Assembly (NCBI RefSeq): GCF_014839805.1
Contig: NC_051126.1
Coordinates: 11,354,609 to 11,418,608, forward strand
Origin: Manduca sexta
Taxonomy: Eukaryota > Arthropoda > Insecta > Lepidoptera > Sphingidae
Direction of reading: 5' to 3'
DNA: 64,000 bases
The notes under the pieces are model-generated. The model had not been told where the DNA came from. It saw nothing but the letters and a program-made list of their open reading frames with translations, and did not search any database. Every line of letters starts with the position of its first letter. Positions within the stretch are counted from its first letter, which is position 1. Positions 23,285 to 35,729 of this stretch are shown piece by piece. A program made the translations under genes and the position numbers.

Positions 23285-23574
23285 CTCTCATATGTGAGGG
23301 TCCGCCTGGGGTACCATCGCAATGTCTATTTCTTCCGTCAAGCAACAGTGTGTAGTCACTGTTGTGTTCCGGTTTGAAGGAAATTGTAGCCAGTGTAACT
23401 ACTAGACATAATAAGACTTAACATCTCATGTCTCAGGATGACGAGCGCATTGGTATACCAAACTATGCTTTGTAATTCAAGGTGTTGGATGGTGTTTCTA
23501 CTGTTTATGGGCGGTCGTATCGCTTACCATCAGGCGAACGGCAAGCTCGTCTCGTCAAAGAAATAAAAAAATAA
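23285..23574 (+). mobile_element. LINE 3' UTR, family F
   Basis: CCGCCTGGGGTACCATCGCAATGTCTATTTC, then TGTAGCCAGTGTAACTACTAG, then GGGCGGTCGTATCGCTTACCATCAGGCGAACGGCAAGCTCGTC and an A-rich end (AAATAAAAAAATAAG). I know this as the end of a lepidopteran LINE (CR1/jockey-like, clade uncertain). Confidence 0.7.
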
Positions 23575-23723
23575 GTTGATGAGTTTTGTCAGAGTCTATA
23601 ATATGAGGAATTTTGGAAGGACGATAAGTTTCTATATAGACTCGACGATCATTAAAAGTATATCTTCCTATATAATGAGGAGATTCTTTAAAGTTGGTAC
23701 TTAGAGAGGGCAAACGAGTAATG

Positions 23724-23792
23724 ATTTCTTATGTTTACGTGTGTGGGACATTATAAATAAAACCGCTTTACGGATTTTATCGCGTTTTTTTT
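23724..23792 (+). repeat. Family H arm
   Basis: TTTCTTATGTTTACGTGTGTGGGACATTATAAATAAAACCGCTTTACGGATTTTATCGCG, one arm only. It ends where an RTE-type LINE tail begins. Confidence 0.6.
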
Positions 23793-23880
23793 ATCATCAT
23801 CAGCCTATATCTTTGTCCACTGCTGGACAGAGGCCTCCTCCAATATGCGCAATTTTACCCTATCTTTGGCCTGTCGCATT
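23792..23880 (-). pseudogene. RTE-type LINE, C-terminal coding tip and ATC-repeat tail
   Basis: On the minus strand the last codons read AKDRVKLRILEEASVQQWTK then a stop, followed by the GATGATGAT tail typical of RTE-type elements. Only the final 30 codons or so remain, a 5'-truncated insertion. Confidence 0.65.
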
Positions 23881-24214
23881 ATCATTTTTATATTAGATAT
23901 AATTTTATTTTAAGTGCAAACGAGTAAGATAAAGCTGTATCCATTTATTTGTGACTAAATCACGATAATTAGCTATTTTGATCTGTATTTTGCGTGTAGG
24001 TGTTCTTAGTGTTAATTTAGCTGTTAGTATAAGGCTCCGTGCAGACGGTATCTACTTGTTACCCACACTTCTATGAAACACCATACCACTATGAAGATGT
24101 AGTGCGTAAATTCACTGACAGGGACGTCCAATGGCTGAATTGTACATTTTAATATATAATAATAAATACTGGGTAACAAAACTTAGTTACACTTTAATCT
24201 TGTTCTTTTAATAT

Positions 24215-24403
24215 TGCCGTGTATTATATACCGTCCCACTGCTGAGCACGGGCCTATTCTACTACTGAGAGGGATTAAGCTTGAGCCTAGGCCTAGTGCG
24301 GATTGGTAGATTCACACACCCTCAAAAATCCTAAAAAGAACTTCTTAGGTTTTTACGATATTTTCCTTCACCGTTAAAGAAAGCGATAATTGACAAAGTA
24401 CAG
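24215..24403 (-). mobile_element. SINE family D fragment, head missing
   Basis: Holds the 3' two thirds of the family, from the GTCCCACTGCTGAGCACGGGCC end to the TTCCTTCACCGTTAAAG segment. The tRNA-like head with the A and B boxes is absent, which fits 5' truncation at insertion. Confidence 0.75.
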
Positions 24404-26568
24404 GATACTCATGCAATTTGTCGCATCTGCAACATATTCTATGAAGACACCTTACCCAGTCGCATTTAGATAATTGCGGGATAACGGCGGAACTTTGTTG
24501 GTTGGTGCTTTTGTGGCGGCCTGTCGCCTGTCAACGTCCTTTGATGTTCACAATGACGCCTCGACGCAGTCATTGTTACATGTACAAAAATGTTTATCAT
24601 TAACATTCTTTGTGCTGCGTTAATTAAAAATGCTGTGATTTTTTGTAATTGGAATGATGAGTTTTATATAGAACGTGCGGGGTAATATGTCTGCATTTGA
24701 AGTAGGTGAATGAGTGTTATGAAGTTTTTGTGTTGTCTATTTGTAGTTTAGAAAGTCTGGAAAATAGTTGTCTGCGATATTATGTAACTCAAAGAGATGT
24801 CGTGAAAAAAGGTTGCAATGTTCTAGATTTTGTACGAATAAAAAAATATGACCAGCTTTCAACAGTAAATTATTTAGTCCCGCGTAGGACGTTTGCAATA
24901 ATTATAATATTTAAACTTCAGTCCTTGAATAGTGTTTTTTACAAGCGAGCGACTCGCTCGTCCCTTTAGTCAATTGTAAAAAAAATGAATGACCTAAGTC
25001 ACTGTTACAACGAAATAATCCTTACTATATCTTATTTATACTTTAAACCCATTAACAATTGACTTTATTATAATGAATGGCACAGTTGCGTCGCCGAGCA
25101 TAGAGGAGCGTAATGATTCGTTTTACGTGATTTGATGGGATTGCACCCGTGCAGTTGCTGTTCATTAAAATAATGACGCGTTTTGTGGCCGGGCTCTATA
25201 TTGTCCACATTAATGGAAACGCAGTGGCGGATGAGATAAAGTCCTGCTTTGATATGGATTTGGGATTGTTATGTATTGTGTGTACGATGTTGAGTTTAAG
25301 TTTGATGTTTGAAAATGGAACAGCCGATGTTAAAGTTGTATGGTTTAAATAACAATATCTATGCTTGAAGATATTTTACGACTTTTTGGTCAGGAATTTG
25401 ATATATATATATATATATATAATACGGGGTAAAAGACTACAGAAAAAAGCACCCAGCCAGAAGTCGCAACATTTTTATTATATGTAACTAATAACTATCA
25501 TAATTTATTTATTTATAAATTGAATGAAAATTTACAGCACTTAGCCAAAACACTTACATCAAACAATATAATCTAACTCTAAATTTAACAATATTAAGAC
25601 AGCAATAACAATAAAATAAAATTCAAACTAGTAACAAAATAACTAAAATTATTTCCAATACTTAACTCACTAAGGAACATTTTAATATTACCTGCATAGT
25701 AACAGTTGTTTACAGTTTAGTTTGCAATTGCAGCCGAGTGCAAAATCGAACCTTAAAGTAAGTTTTTATTATTATAAACAATATTCATTCTTCATATGAA
25801 GAATGAATGGCATGTATCAAATTAAACAGATTTAGAAACAGAGACAAAATAACCAAAAACAGTTTATAAATATGAATAGTTTTAAAAATATTTAATGTTA
25901 ATTTTTAAAAAATATGTACGAAGTGTTAAATCTAACACAAAAGCAATAATTGAAATCTGGTGAAAAATCCACAAGTTATAAGCCATTGAAATAACGTAGT
26001 AGGGGTGAGTGTCAAAAAACAGAAAAGAAACAAAATACTTCCATGTGACGTCAGTGGGCATGCGAAAGAAAGAGATGGTGCGATATCCCCACTCCACGCC
26101 CACTCCTGCACGTAGCAATATTTGAAATTTGAATTACTGCCTCATTTCTTATCGAATTTTGATGTTGTACTCACAGAAGGATTTTTTTTTTATACGAATT
26201 GCTGTTACTTATTTAAAAAGTGCACAAAACCAAACAAAGTCAAATACCCTATTGTATAATTCTAGTATGAATCTTGTTTTGTCTTACGACATCGTAGGTT
26301 GATGTTTTGACCTTAATCGACAGTCTATCTAGATCTTAAGTTTAATGTCTTGAACATTTCCATCGAGATTAATATTGAAAGACATTAAAAGTTCATCATC
26401 TTAAATTCAGTATCAGAAGTTTTTATGGAGTCCATAATAAAATTTTAAATCAATCGTAAAACATTTGGTAATAAAATATTTATGTTGAAGCCGAATGAAG
26501 TCTTTAGAATCATATATGTGTTAACATATAATATATGGAAAGGTTTTGGTTTAGGGGTGATAGATATA
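24404..26568. other. Unassigned AT-rich sequence
   Basis: Frames at 24706-24969 and 25149-25352 have no known motif. 25440-25700 has several AATAAA-type signals on the minus strand and could be a retroposed 3' end, without further support. Confidence 0.45.
25401..25421. repeat. (AT)n microsatellite
   Basis: About ten perfect AT units in otherwise unassigned AT-rich DNA. Confidence 0.9.
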
Positions 26569-26596
26569 AACATTATATACTGTCCCACTGTTGGGC
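26569..26596 (-). mobile_element. SINE family D, 3' tip only
   Basis: About 28 bases (TATATACTGTCCCACTGTTGGGCAAC) match the 3' end of family D and nothing further; the sequence then changes to unrelated DNA and a palindromic element begins 35 bases on. Too short for firm assignment. Confidence 0.5.
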
Positions 26597-26630
26597 AACA
26601 TTTGGTTGATATAAATTACGTAACAATAAT

Positions 26631-26770
26631 GATTTCTTATTTACGCGAATATAAGATAATGAAATAAAACTATTTACAGATTTTAACGCGGTTATTTATA
26701 TTATTATAAGTCCCACCGTTTCGAAGACTGCAGCTTTCATGGTCACGGGGTGGACTAACAAAAAAAAAAA
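26631..26770 (+). repeat. Family H element, left arm and centre
   Basis: TTTCTTATTTACGCGAATATAAGATAATGAAATAAAACTATTTACAG arm, then the centre GTTTCGAAGACTGCAGCTTTCATGGTCACGGGGTGGAC and a run of A. The right arm is missing. Confidence 0.62.
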
Positions 26771-26877
26771 CTTAGGATTATCGAAATTACAATTTTACTT
26801 AGCAGTAAGCTTGGTTTCTTTCACATTATAGGACGGACATACTCGTAACGTTAAAACTAGATGAACTTTTTTTAACT

Positions 26878-27165
26878 GCCTTAGTGCTGGGTATGGGCCT
26901 CTTCTACTATTGAGAGGGTTTAGGTCTTAGTCCACCACGCTGACCTAGTGCGGATTGGCAGACTTCACATACCCTCAAAATTCTTATACAGAACTCTTCA
27001 CAATATGCAGGTTTCCTGGCAATGTTAGCCTTCATTGTTAAAGCAAACGGTAATTCATAAAGAATACACACGTAACTTTTACAAAGGTTAGAGGTGCATG
27101 TTCTTGGGTTTTGACATTCTTCTCTGCAGTCCGTTCCACTCCAAACTAGTTTGTAATCGCCTTTT
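26878..27165 (-). mobile_element. tRNA-derived SINE, family D copy, diverged
   Basis: Most of the family is present, from TGCTGGGTATGGGCC at the 3' end to the CAGTCCGTTCCACTC head region. The B box is degraded (GGTTTTGACATTC), so this copy is probably not transcribable. An apparent 103-residue minus-strand frame at 26907-27218 is chance reading through the SINE. Confidence 0.75.
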
Positions 27166-29064
27166 TTCCACATAATATCAAACATGCTAAATAGACCTTT
27201 TTCATTCCAGAAGCACAATTAGCTAAAAGCTGTTCTATATTTGAAAAGAAAAAAGAATTCACGATTACCAAGGCCTCAAAAGAAAATAGGTCACATTCGC
27301 ATAAATTTGCACAGCAAGTGTGAATTCCGTAAACCCATTATGTAGTGACACAATTCACTGGTGCTCTCAAAAAGTTCGCTGCGAAATGCCGTCATAAATT
27401 TTAAACTTAATAGCAAAATATATTATGGGCGAGCGAAACTGCATCTAGATTTGCAAGTGTAAATGGAACAATGCATGCAGTGTTCCGACCCATTGGCCGC
27501 GTCAAATCGATGAGTGGACACCGAACTGATTCCCCCCATTGAGTGGCCCCGGTTGAATATTCAACGCGCAAAAAGAATTTATGAGATTTTGCACAGATTT
27601 AAACGACATACGTTTGATAAAACTTTGTTGTCATCGAGAACTTACAGTTCACGTTTATTATATTAGTTGTACCTCTTGTGGAGTTATTGACTTGTGTTTT
27701 TTATAATATTTTTTGAGACAGCTTTACGTACATTGTAGACAAAGATTTGAACACAAGTAACGCTAATTTTATTTTTACTTTGTACTTTTTAATTATAAAT
27801 AATAATCATTACCATCAATGTCAGCTGATAGTAACACGATTTAATATGATTTTGGTTTTGTAGCCTATTGACTTTTTTATCGTAAAAACGACAATCAAAA
27901 CATCGTATTCTATTATAAACAAACATACAATATTATTTGACATTCGCAAATTCAAACCATTAAGACAAGATATTTGCATACACTTAATTTCTGTATAGTT
28001 ATAGGGTTGTGAAAGTAATTGGTTATTGAATATAGACGAGGGTGCGATCGTTTGGATAACAATAATTGGAAATAGGATTACTGTGCACGCTGTCGGCGTG
28101 TTTGCTTTCATCAGCATTCTCTCGCAGGCAATGTTGTTAACATTTTAGTCATTACTGTATGTCTAAATGTTGCAATGACGTTCCTATTAACAATAAATCA
28201 ACTCATGTAATGGTTTCTATGTGTGTTAAATACAAATAATGCAATAAACCGAAAAATACTTCAAAATAGATCGAGGAACGGTAATGAACGTATGTAATGT
28301 TAGAATCAATAGTCGGCTTAGTAGTTAGATCTTGCTATCTCTCTCGCACGTCTGCATTGTAATCGCAGTTACGTCACACGGTGGATGAGACATACACTCC
28401 TTCACTATTTGTATTTCTTTTACTAAAATTTTAAATATTGTAGCGTATTGATTGACCTGCGGATTTTTTCAATTGTTTAGATTTTAAATAACAATAAGAA
28501 ATGTTAATTTGAAGTATTGATTGTCGATGGTTGACAAAAAAAAAATAGAACAAGTGTCTTATCCAGAATCTCTCAACTTATAGGCTTTCATTTTGAAATT
28601 GAAATGGGTATATTTTGGTTGAATAAGGAAAAACATTGAAAGATACCACATAAATAAAAAAAATGAAAATACCTAAACTAAATCTCATAAAGAACAAGTG
28701 TAACACATTATGAATAAAATGATTGCTATTTTACTAATTAAATTGCAAATATTTGCTTTAGGTTTTTGAAAATTTAGACCACCTACATTAGGATTAAAAC
28801 TACGCTGCAACAGTAAGTTAAATCCCAGCCAAGATATACAAACTAAATTCGCAGAGACGATAAGCTGAGCTTAAGCGTAGAGTACAGGTATAGTTCCTGA
28901 TATATTTTAGACATAGTATGTATGTCTAGATTATGGTGTTCGTCTTAATAACCATTATTATCTTCTTATTTTCCTAATCTTCCTTATTGTTAAAAAACAA
29001 ACAATTTGAGCTTTTGTAAGTTGAAATAAAGGTTTGTTGTTGTTCATTTATTTTTCAAGTCAAT
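27166..29064. other. Unassigned AT-rich sequence
   Basis: A less AT-rich patch at 27430-27570 (GGCCGCGTCAAATCGATG) stands out. The 98-residue minus frame at 27821-28117 looks like noise. Confidence 0.5.
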
Positions 29065-29402
29065 CAGAGATCAGCCTGGTTCGCAGGAGATATTATAGTG
29101 CACAAGTATGTGCGCATTACATAGGTAAATTATCTGTTCCTTCAATCTCGTAGTTCGGTAAGACGGCAATCCGACATGACTGGAGAGAGATCAGACGCAG
29201 GACTAACGGCTTTACGTGCTTTCCGAGGCACGGGGGTATCACAGCAACCAACTTCCTGAATCCGAGCTGTGACTGAGTAAAGTTTTAAGATGAAAAAACC
29301 CAGTCACAATTATTTTGGTCCGACCCGGGATTCGAACCCGGGACCTCAGCGCAGTAGTCACATTCGTACCGTGTACAATTACAACTACGCCACCAAGGCA
29401 GT
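29065..29402 (-). mobile_element. tRNA-derived SINE, family C
   Basis: The head resembles family B (A box TGGCGTAGTTGTA, B box GGTTCGAATCC on the minus strand), but the body is different: AAAACCCAGTCACAATTATT, then a TTCCGAGGCACGGGGG segment, TCGTAGTTCGGTAAGACGG, and a 3' part with GCGCATTACATAGG and ATACTTGTGCACTATAATATCTCCTGCG. A second copy lies at 33070-33397. This is a distinct SINE that shares a tRNA-related head. Confidence 0.8.
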
Positions 29403-30104
29403 CAAGCAATACCTAAGATTTAAGCAATACTGTTAAAATAAATAAAAAATTCAAAACGATTTACAAAGGCTATATACACAAAGAACATTCTTAACAATAG
29501 TGACCTACTTTTCTTTTGAATATGGCGTTTGATTGCGTTTTAATTGTACGAACAGTGTTGTAGAGCACAAGAAATTTTACCGCTTCTTCGAGTTGTACTT
29601 TGTGGGAATCCTTAGAGGTATGAAACCGCTTTGAGTAAGTTAAGTTATATAAGTTCGTGTAATGGAAATGTTTTTCATGCTACTATGATGAGAAAGGCGT
29701 CTTTAATAAGCGTCAAGATTGCAGTACAACGGTTTTTGAAGGACTATATCTTAGATTCCAATAACAAAGTATTCTGGAATATTCTAAAGAAATTTTTACC
29801 TAAGATATGAGATGTTCCTGAGATATTTAGACATATAAATGTTGAGTATTGTCTGAATAGGTAAATAAAAGACCTCGCCATGTCTAATATCGGGAACTGT
29901 CAACGTTAACTAACTATTTGTTAAAGGAATAGGTGCAACTGGCGACCCCTTAAGCATGTTTTTTTATATTCCTGGCTATAACGACACTAGCTACTTTGTT
30001 TAATCCAGTATAATGAGGCTAAAATATCGTTTTTTAGCGACAAAAATAGATAAACTAGTTGTACCGAATTAGAAAATAAAGTTCGCATACAATAGATTAA
30101 CTAA

Positions 30105-30297
30105 ATTAGTAGTAGTAGTAGTTTATTTATTAGTAGAATAAATAAATTATAATAAGTGCTTTTAGTTTATTCTCGTGTCTAATAACAGTCAAGCTGACAT
30201 TAAGAATTCTAATTAATTGTACGTTAACATATTTATGACATAGTCGTGAAATAACGACCAAGCTCCTTAAATAAAGATTAAAAAAAAAAAAAAAAAA
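30105..30297 (+). mobile_element. Retroposed 3' end with AATAAA and A18 tail
   Basis: AATAAA at 30270-30275 is followed within five bases by 18 A residues (30280-30297), the mark of a reverse-transcribed polyadenylated RNA. Upstream is a (AGT)n stretch and a TTTATTTATTAGTAG segment. The source (LINE or processed transcript) is not recognised. Confidence 0.5.
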
Positions 30298-30694
30298 CTT
30301 GACATTGGCAGAATTGTAAAAATGTAACGTCCAATTACAACTGATTGAAATTGGAACGTATTGATATGAATAATTAATTTACAATTCAGTAATCTTTTAA
30401 TTCGTACATATACGAAATAACAAAACAAAAGATTTTTTTATACTCCTGTTTAAATGAAATTGCCATTTTTTTTTATCGAAAATGTACCAATGATTTCCTG
30501 ATATTGTGAATGGGCGGCTGTTAAACTCCCGTAGTAAGCTGTTTTAAAAAGAGAACTTAATATTACCTGTAGATTAAAAGTTTTTTTTCCTATATATTTG
30601 GTATTTTTCTGCTTCACGATGTAATGTCAATTGTCACTAAAATAATAATGTTTTGACAGTCTGACAATACCTGGGTTGAAAAAAAAATTTACCG

Positions 30695-30783
30695 CTACTT
30701 TCGACCTCTCTCATAAATGGACCAATCACAACAAAATCTTTTTGACATGCTTACAAATGAGTTATTTTGATTGGTTAATTTTT
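30695..30783 (-). repeat. Family K repeat, second copy
   Basis: Reverse orientation of the 14.2 kb unit: ATTAACCAATCAAAATAACTC then TTGTGATTGGTCCATTTATGAGAGAGGTCGAAAGTAGCG on the minus strand. Confidence 0.55.
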
Positions 30784-32390
30784 GGAGGATTGAAATTGCG
30801 TTCGTTTTTTGAAAAAGTCTGGCATTAATTTGGGACTTATATTCTCTCCTTTTTGAAACATAAATGTTATTATTGACCGACATTAATGATATTAACATAC
30901 TTCAGTACATACCAAGCAGATAGCTATCAAATGCTATTAATAATGAAACTTCAATCTGAAACTATTCGTTCAGCATACAAGCAGTAATTTTTCAAATTCT
31001 TCCACGATCGCCTCTTGCATTCTCAACCCTATCAAACTTGCATAAGGTGCGAAATTCATGTACTAACCAACATAGTAATTACAACGTCTCTGATTACAAG
31101 CGTGTCGTTTGCAAACTAATAACCTTTTCGCAGCGTTTCTAAAGGCGATCGTCCACCAGGAATCGGATTTATATGGGTCACACAGCGCCTGCAACGATAA
31201 TGGAAAAGGGATTACCGCGAACTCCGACTAAAGCTCAGTGAGATGCTCCGATGTCCTGCAGTTAGTTGATAATGCTGTGCGGTGGTATTAAGTTTGAATT
31301 AATGTTAATTGTGCTGACCTTTGCGGGTTTAAGGGATATATGATAAGTGACGTCATATAATATACGTTTTGTACAGTGTAGAAGCCATGTATTGTGGGAA
31401 TGTCAAAAATTGAATGGTAACATGACGTCGTTTTGTAAATATTTTGTTTATATTCGGGCTGCAAATAAATGGTCAAAAATATACTTCATTTCATGCCAAT
31501 TAAAGTCGCTCTCAAGGGCTGACGGCAATTGCTTATCAGTTGACAGTCAAAGGATGAGTTAAATATAGTGTTCATATTGAAATCCTTGTGAGGATTATAC
31601 CAGTTTTATCTGATCTAGACGAGGTAAACTGAAAAGGTTATATCTTATGTTAATAATATTTACTTGAACAAGTATAACTGGGCTTTAAAAAAAACATTCT
31701 TGTAAACTTTCCCGCCTAAAGACAGGTGGATTCGGGAGTAAAAGTTAACGAGTAATGTACAATAAATTTTAGCGTATACATGTTACGTATGTAGATAGTG
31801 ATATGTAGTTATTATCAGATTAAATGAATCGGCGCACATCTTTGAAAAACAAATGGAATTACGCAGAATTTCTTGATATTTATATAAATTGATAATAGCG
31901 TCAGCCTATCCTGCAATGAACGTTTCTATGACCTATTTAGGTCACAGAGGATCAGGGTCACAGCCCAATGTCTGTTCCCAGATACCATGTAAGACATGAA
32001 ACTTGCTTTACATTGAAATGTGTTTGATGTACGGAAACTAAATCCTTGAAATACGATGATAGTTAATGTTTCTGATATTGTTAGAGCAACTGTATAGTAT
32101 TCTACAGTTTATTTATGATAATAAAGAATGGAAAAGTATTTGGGGTTTAAAACTATAATATATAAGGTGTTGAGTACGGCTACCGTGGGCTACACTTGTG
32201 TAAAAAAATCATTCATTCCATTCCTCGGAATAGACATCTTGTGTACATTCGCGGAATAATAATAACCGAAGCAACCCATGAGAAGGTTCAATTGCACACC
32301 GCTCAACATTTTTTTACTGCTTGATGATAATCGCTGGCTCACTACTATAAGGTCCTATATGAATTTTTACTTATATTGGAAAAATAAGTG
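30784..32390. other. Unassigned sequence
   Basis: Nothing recognised beyond chance frames of about 60-70 residues. Confidence 0.5.
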
Positions 32391-32590
32391 TTTTTTTTTT
32401 GTATTGCTTTGAATGACGAAATGAGCTTGCCGTTCGCCTGAGTGTAAGCGATACGACCGCCCATTAACAAAAGAAACCCCATCTAATAAAAATTACAAAG
32501 TATTGTTTGGTATTCCACTGGGGTCACCATTCCTGAGACATGAAATGTTAAGTCTTATGTTCAGTAGTTACACATTTGCGAATTTTCATG
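32391..32590 (-). mobile_element. LINE 3' UTR, family F copy with poly-A
   Basis: Reverse orientation of the 23.3 kb unit; a run of ten T at 32391-32400 is its poly-A tail. GAGCTTGCCGTTCGCCTGAG and GACATGAAATGTTAAGTC match the complement of the other copy. Confidence 0.7.
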
Positions 32591-33069
32591 TTGGTAAAAA
32601 TTTTAAAAGATAATTCACGGTTACCCGTTTATTATATGATATATATAATTCAATTTATGCAAAAATATAACAAAGAGTCCTGTAAGCGTGAGCTAGTGAA
32701 ATATGTAAGCGGTTCTGACTGAAATTATCTTATATGAGGCAAACCATACTTAGTAAGCATTCGATGTCATAGTAAAACACTATCGATGAGGTATAAAAAA
32801 TGTTATTGCATTTTTCTATTAATTCTTCAGCCTCAGGCCAGCTTGTCCGTGGCATTTGACATTTTATTTATATAATTACTTAGAAAGCACTGAAAGGGTA
32901 ATAGATTGTTGTTGGTAAGTAATGTTATTAAAGTGGCCCTGTATTTACTATACATATATTCCATGGGTTTTTATGGGACAAACAAATAAAGTTAAAATTT
33001 ATTTTATTCTTGAATTATTTCAAAATAAACTTTTGGTACTCAATTAAGAAATACGTGATCAATCGAAGA

Positions 33070-33397
33070 TTGCCATGGAGGTATTTGTAATGAGTACGCG
33101 GTACCAGTACTACTCCAGCACTGAGATTTTGTTTTCGAATCCTGGCTCGTATCAAAAGTAAACGTGGCGTGATGGTGAGTTTTCCTTCTTAATAATTACT
33201 CAGTCCCAGCTCTGGAAGTTGGCTGTGTGACCCTCCGTTACTAGAAAGGACGTAAAGCTATTGGTTCTGTGTCTGATCTTTCTTAAGTCATTGCGGATTA
33301 CCGTCTCACCGGACTATGAGAGTGAAGGAAGAGTGCATCTGTGTATTGCGCACACACTTGTGCACTATATCTTCGGCGTACTTGGCATATCTTCGTT
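33070..33397 (+). mobile_element. tRNA-derived SINE, family C copy, diverged
   Basis: Plus orientation: degraded head with TTCGAATCCTGGC near 33135, body with ACTCAGTCCCAGCTCTGGAAGTTGG and GGATTACCGTCTCACCGGACTATGAGAGTGAAGGAAG, and the 3' part GTGTATTGCGCACACACTTGTGCACTATATC. A 90-residue frame at 33261-33533 is a chance reading across this SINE and the LINE fragment next to it. Confidence 0.75.
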
Positions 33398-33416
33398 AAA
33401 ATTTGGCTATAAGGGA

Positions 33417-33556
33417 TTCATCATCATCTCAGCCACAGGAAGTCCACTGCTGAACATAGGCCTCCCCCAAGGATTTCCACGTCGACCTGTTGGAAGCGGC
33501 CTGCATCCAGCGACTTCCTGCGATCTTAGCTAGGTCTTCCTCCCACCTTGTAGGAG
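33417..33556 (-). pseudogene. RTE-type LINE, C-terminal reverse transcriptase fragment
   Basis: Minus-strand frame ending at 33429: PPTRWEEDLAKIAGSRWMQA, then SLGEAYVQQWTSCG and stop, then GATGATGATGA. This is the C-terminal signature of endonuclease/reverse transcriptase proteins of RTE-type LINEs, where R(P)TRW.DDL...GSRWM and EAYVQQW recur. Only about 43 codons survive. It abuts a family C SINE in the opposite orientation. Confidence 0.8.
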
Positions 33557-34261
33557 GGATTCATACGTGATCGATATTAATCTATTACGACTTATTACTC
33601 CTGCATTTGCCACTGGTATGTCATGTACTTAACGATAAAATTCTATAAAAATCAATCTGAATTTTATTCACAGAGCAAGTGAACCGTAATTTGGCGTCGT
33701 TAATTACAAATAATTCGGTTCGGACGCATTGGCGTAGAACAGCTCAAATTTTTCTCACAAATTAATGTACAGAGCGGATAAAAAATCAGTGCTATATTTT
33801 ATACATACCTTTTTATGGGTATAATGGTCGCGTGATATTATCAGAAGCTATAAATGTATATTATGAATATTATGATGGTTAATATAATGTTTGTGATTAT
33901 GGAAAATACAAGATATACCATAATTGATAGCAGGATTATTGGAAAAATGTTAAATTTCAAATTACGGTTTAACAAGTATAAAGATACGAAATCCTTTGAC
34001 GATAAGGCTAACTAAATCATTTATGATTCGCTTAACGGTACCGATAATCAACCATTAAGTACTTATTAGTATCTTTATAGCTTGTAATATATCATTTGAG
34101 GTTTATCGCAAAGAAGGTCAAGAATTCGAGGCATTGCTGAGTAGATGTCAGTGCGACATCGTTTCACGTCTGTGTCAAGTTACTCGCCAAGGCAATGTTG
34201 CGATCAGCCCTGCACGTGTGTACGACCTGGAAATAAAATTTCCAGTTAGTACTTACTTGTT
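33557..34261. other. Unassigned AT-rich sequence
   Basis: Between two RTE-type fragments; part may be decayed LINE, but I cannot show it. Confidence 0.45.
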
Positions 34262-34414
34262 CTTCAGCATATATGTCCACCTAATGTAGAGTGTAGACCT
34301 CTTGCATTGCACGTTATGTAGTTCTGTCCAAGATAGTACCCATTCAGCTTCTTCCGGCCACGTGGACCAGATCGTCGGTCCACTTCATCAAAGGCCTGTC
34401 TCGGTTTCTATGAC
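34262..34414 (-). pseudogene. RTE-type LINE, diverged C-terminal fragment
   Basis: Minus strand: NRDRPLMKWTDDLVHVAGRS, then a stop and degraded sequence that still resembles the EAYTLQW region. The motif order (RP.M.WTDDL..VAG) matches the fragment at 33.4 kb, from a different and older copy. Confidence 0.6.
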
Positions 34415-34585
34415 CAGTAGTATTTTGGGATAAATAGTACCTATGTTAATTCAGGACTTAGTAAATTTTCTTCTAAAAACGGCAAAAGAAATTAAGAAAT
34501 AATTGTATAATTATAAAATGTAGGTAGATCGTGTAATTTTGACTTTTCAGACGACCAACATCTAAGTGCGTCTCGTGAGAATACT

Positions 34586-34655
34586 ACAATATAAAAATCC
34601 GTGATAAAATTCGAAACCCAGTATCATTTCGATGTCTAATAAACAGGAAATCATT
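34586..34655 (-). repeat. Family H arm
   Basis: On the minus strand TTAGACATCGAAATGATACTGGGTTTCGAATTTTATCACGG; one arm, diverged. Confidence 0.5.
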
Positions 34656-34778
34656 TCATCATCATAAACTTTACTAGAAGTCAGTAGCGAAAGGTGAAAT
34701 TTACCTGACACAAATAAAGGTACTAATGTGCATAAATGCGGTCTTTCAATCTTTCTAATGGTAATTAGATTTTACATA

Positions 34779-34838
34779 AATTATGAAAGGGAAGGCGGCA
34801 GGAATCGGGTTATATGGACCCTTCGTTACTGCTATAAG
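34779..34838 (+). repeat. Short shared repeat M
   Basis: GGCGGCAGGAATCGGGTTATATGGACC followed by CTTCGTTACTGCT matches 50076-50125 for about 50 bases; flanks differ. Too short to classify. Confidence 0.5.
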
Positions 34839-35215
34839 AATTTTGTCAGGATTCTTCTTCTCTTCTTCTTGCTCGTGTTCTTCATTATTGAAGGTCGTGT
34901 CCCTGAAAGGCCTTCGAGGTTGTATGTATAAGATCTTTTTGTTCCGTTTTCCGCTTCTTTTTAGGCAGTCGCAATAGACAATACAGTCAGTATAAATCCT
35001 TACAAAAAATGCTCAGCGTTCAAAAGAACATTTTCGATTAAAATGGCTATTTTCTTTTCCCGTCGAGTGTCCGCAATCGAGTACCAATTGTACTCATTGT
35101 GTAGTGCCGCAAAATTGTATCATATTATACGGTGCGCGCGATCAGACGCCATTGTGAAGTACTGGCGCGGTAATTTGCTAGCACAATTTATGTAGTTCGG
35201 GGAATGTATGTATTT

Positions 35216-35460
35216 TACTGGTAGGATATATTTTATATCCGCCCGGATAGCGACCATTGGACACGGTGTTAAAACCCACTATAGTGGCCCACGTAAGTGT
35301 GTCGCGTTCTGGAATCAGCTGTGTATATCCGGGCCAACAGGCCGGCATAATTGTGTCGACTGCCGAGGGGCAATCATCTCTCGTCAGTGAATGTTCTATT
35401 GGACCAAACTCCACTTACCATCAGGTGCAGTGGTCACTTTGTCGTGCGTGTATAAAAAAA
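35216..35460 (+). repeat. Repeat A copy, full length
   Basis: From ACTGGTAGGATATATTTTATATCC to GTATAAAAAAA at 35454-35460. It lies 270 bp upstream of the SINE-Dong composite and is unrelated to it. Several overlapping 60-90 residue frames here are artefacts. Confidence 0.82.
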
Positions 35461-35729
35461 CACTCTAAAATACGTCATAAATGAACTATGACGGTTGTAC
35501 AAATAAAATAGTCTAATTGATTTTTTCTTCAGTTAGGTAAGAATTTCAGAAAAGCTTTGATAATGATAGAAATCAGCGCGTAGTTTCTCGCACTTATCAT
35601 TAATATACGAGACGATAAATCGACTAACCAGGGAACTGTTTTGAATATAAACGCGGGAATATATTTTAATGTACAGTCAGTCACAAAAGTAGCTGAACAA
35701 ATGAAAAATTTCAATACCCTTCTACACAT

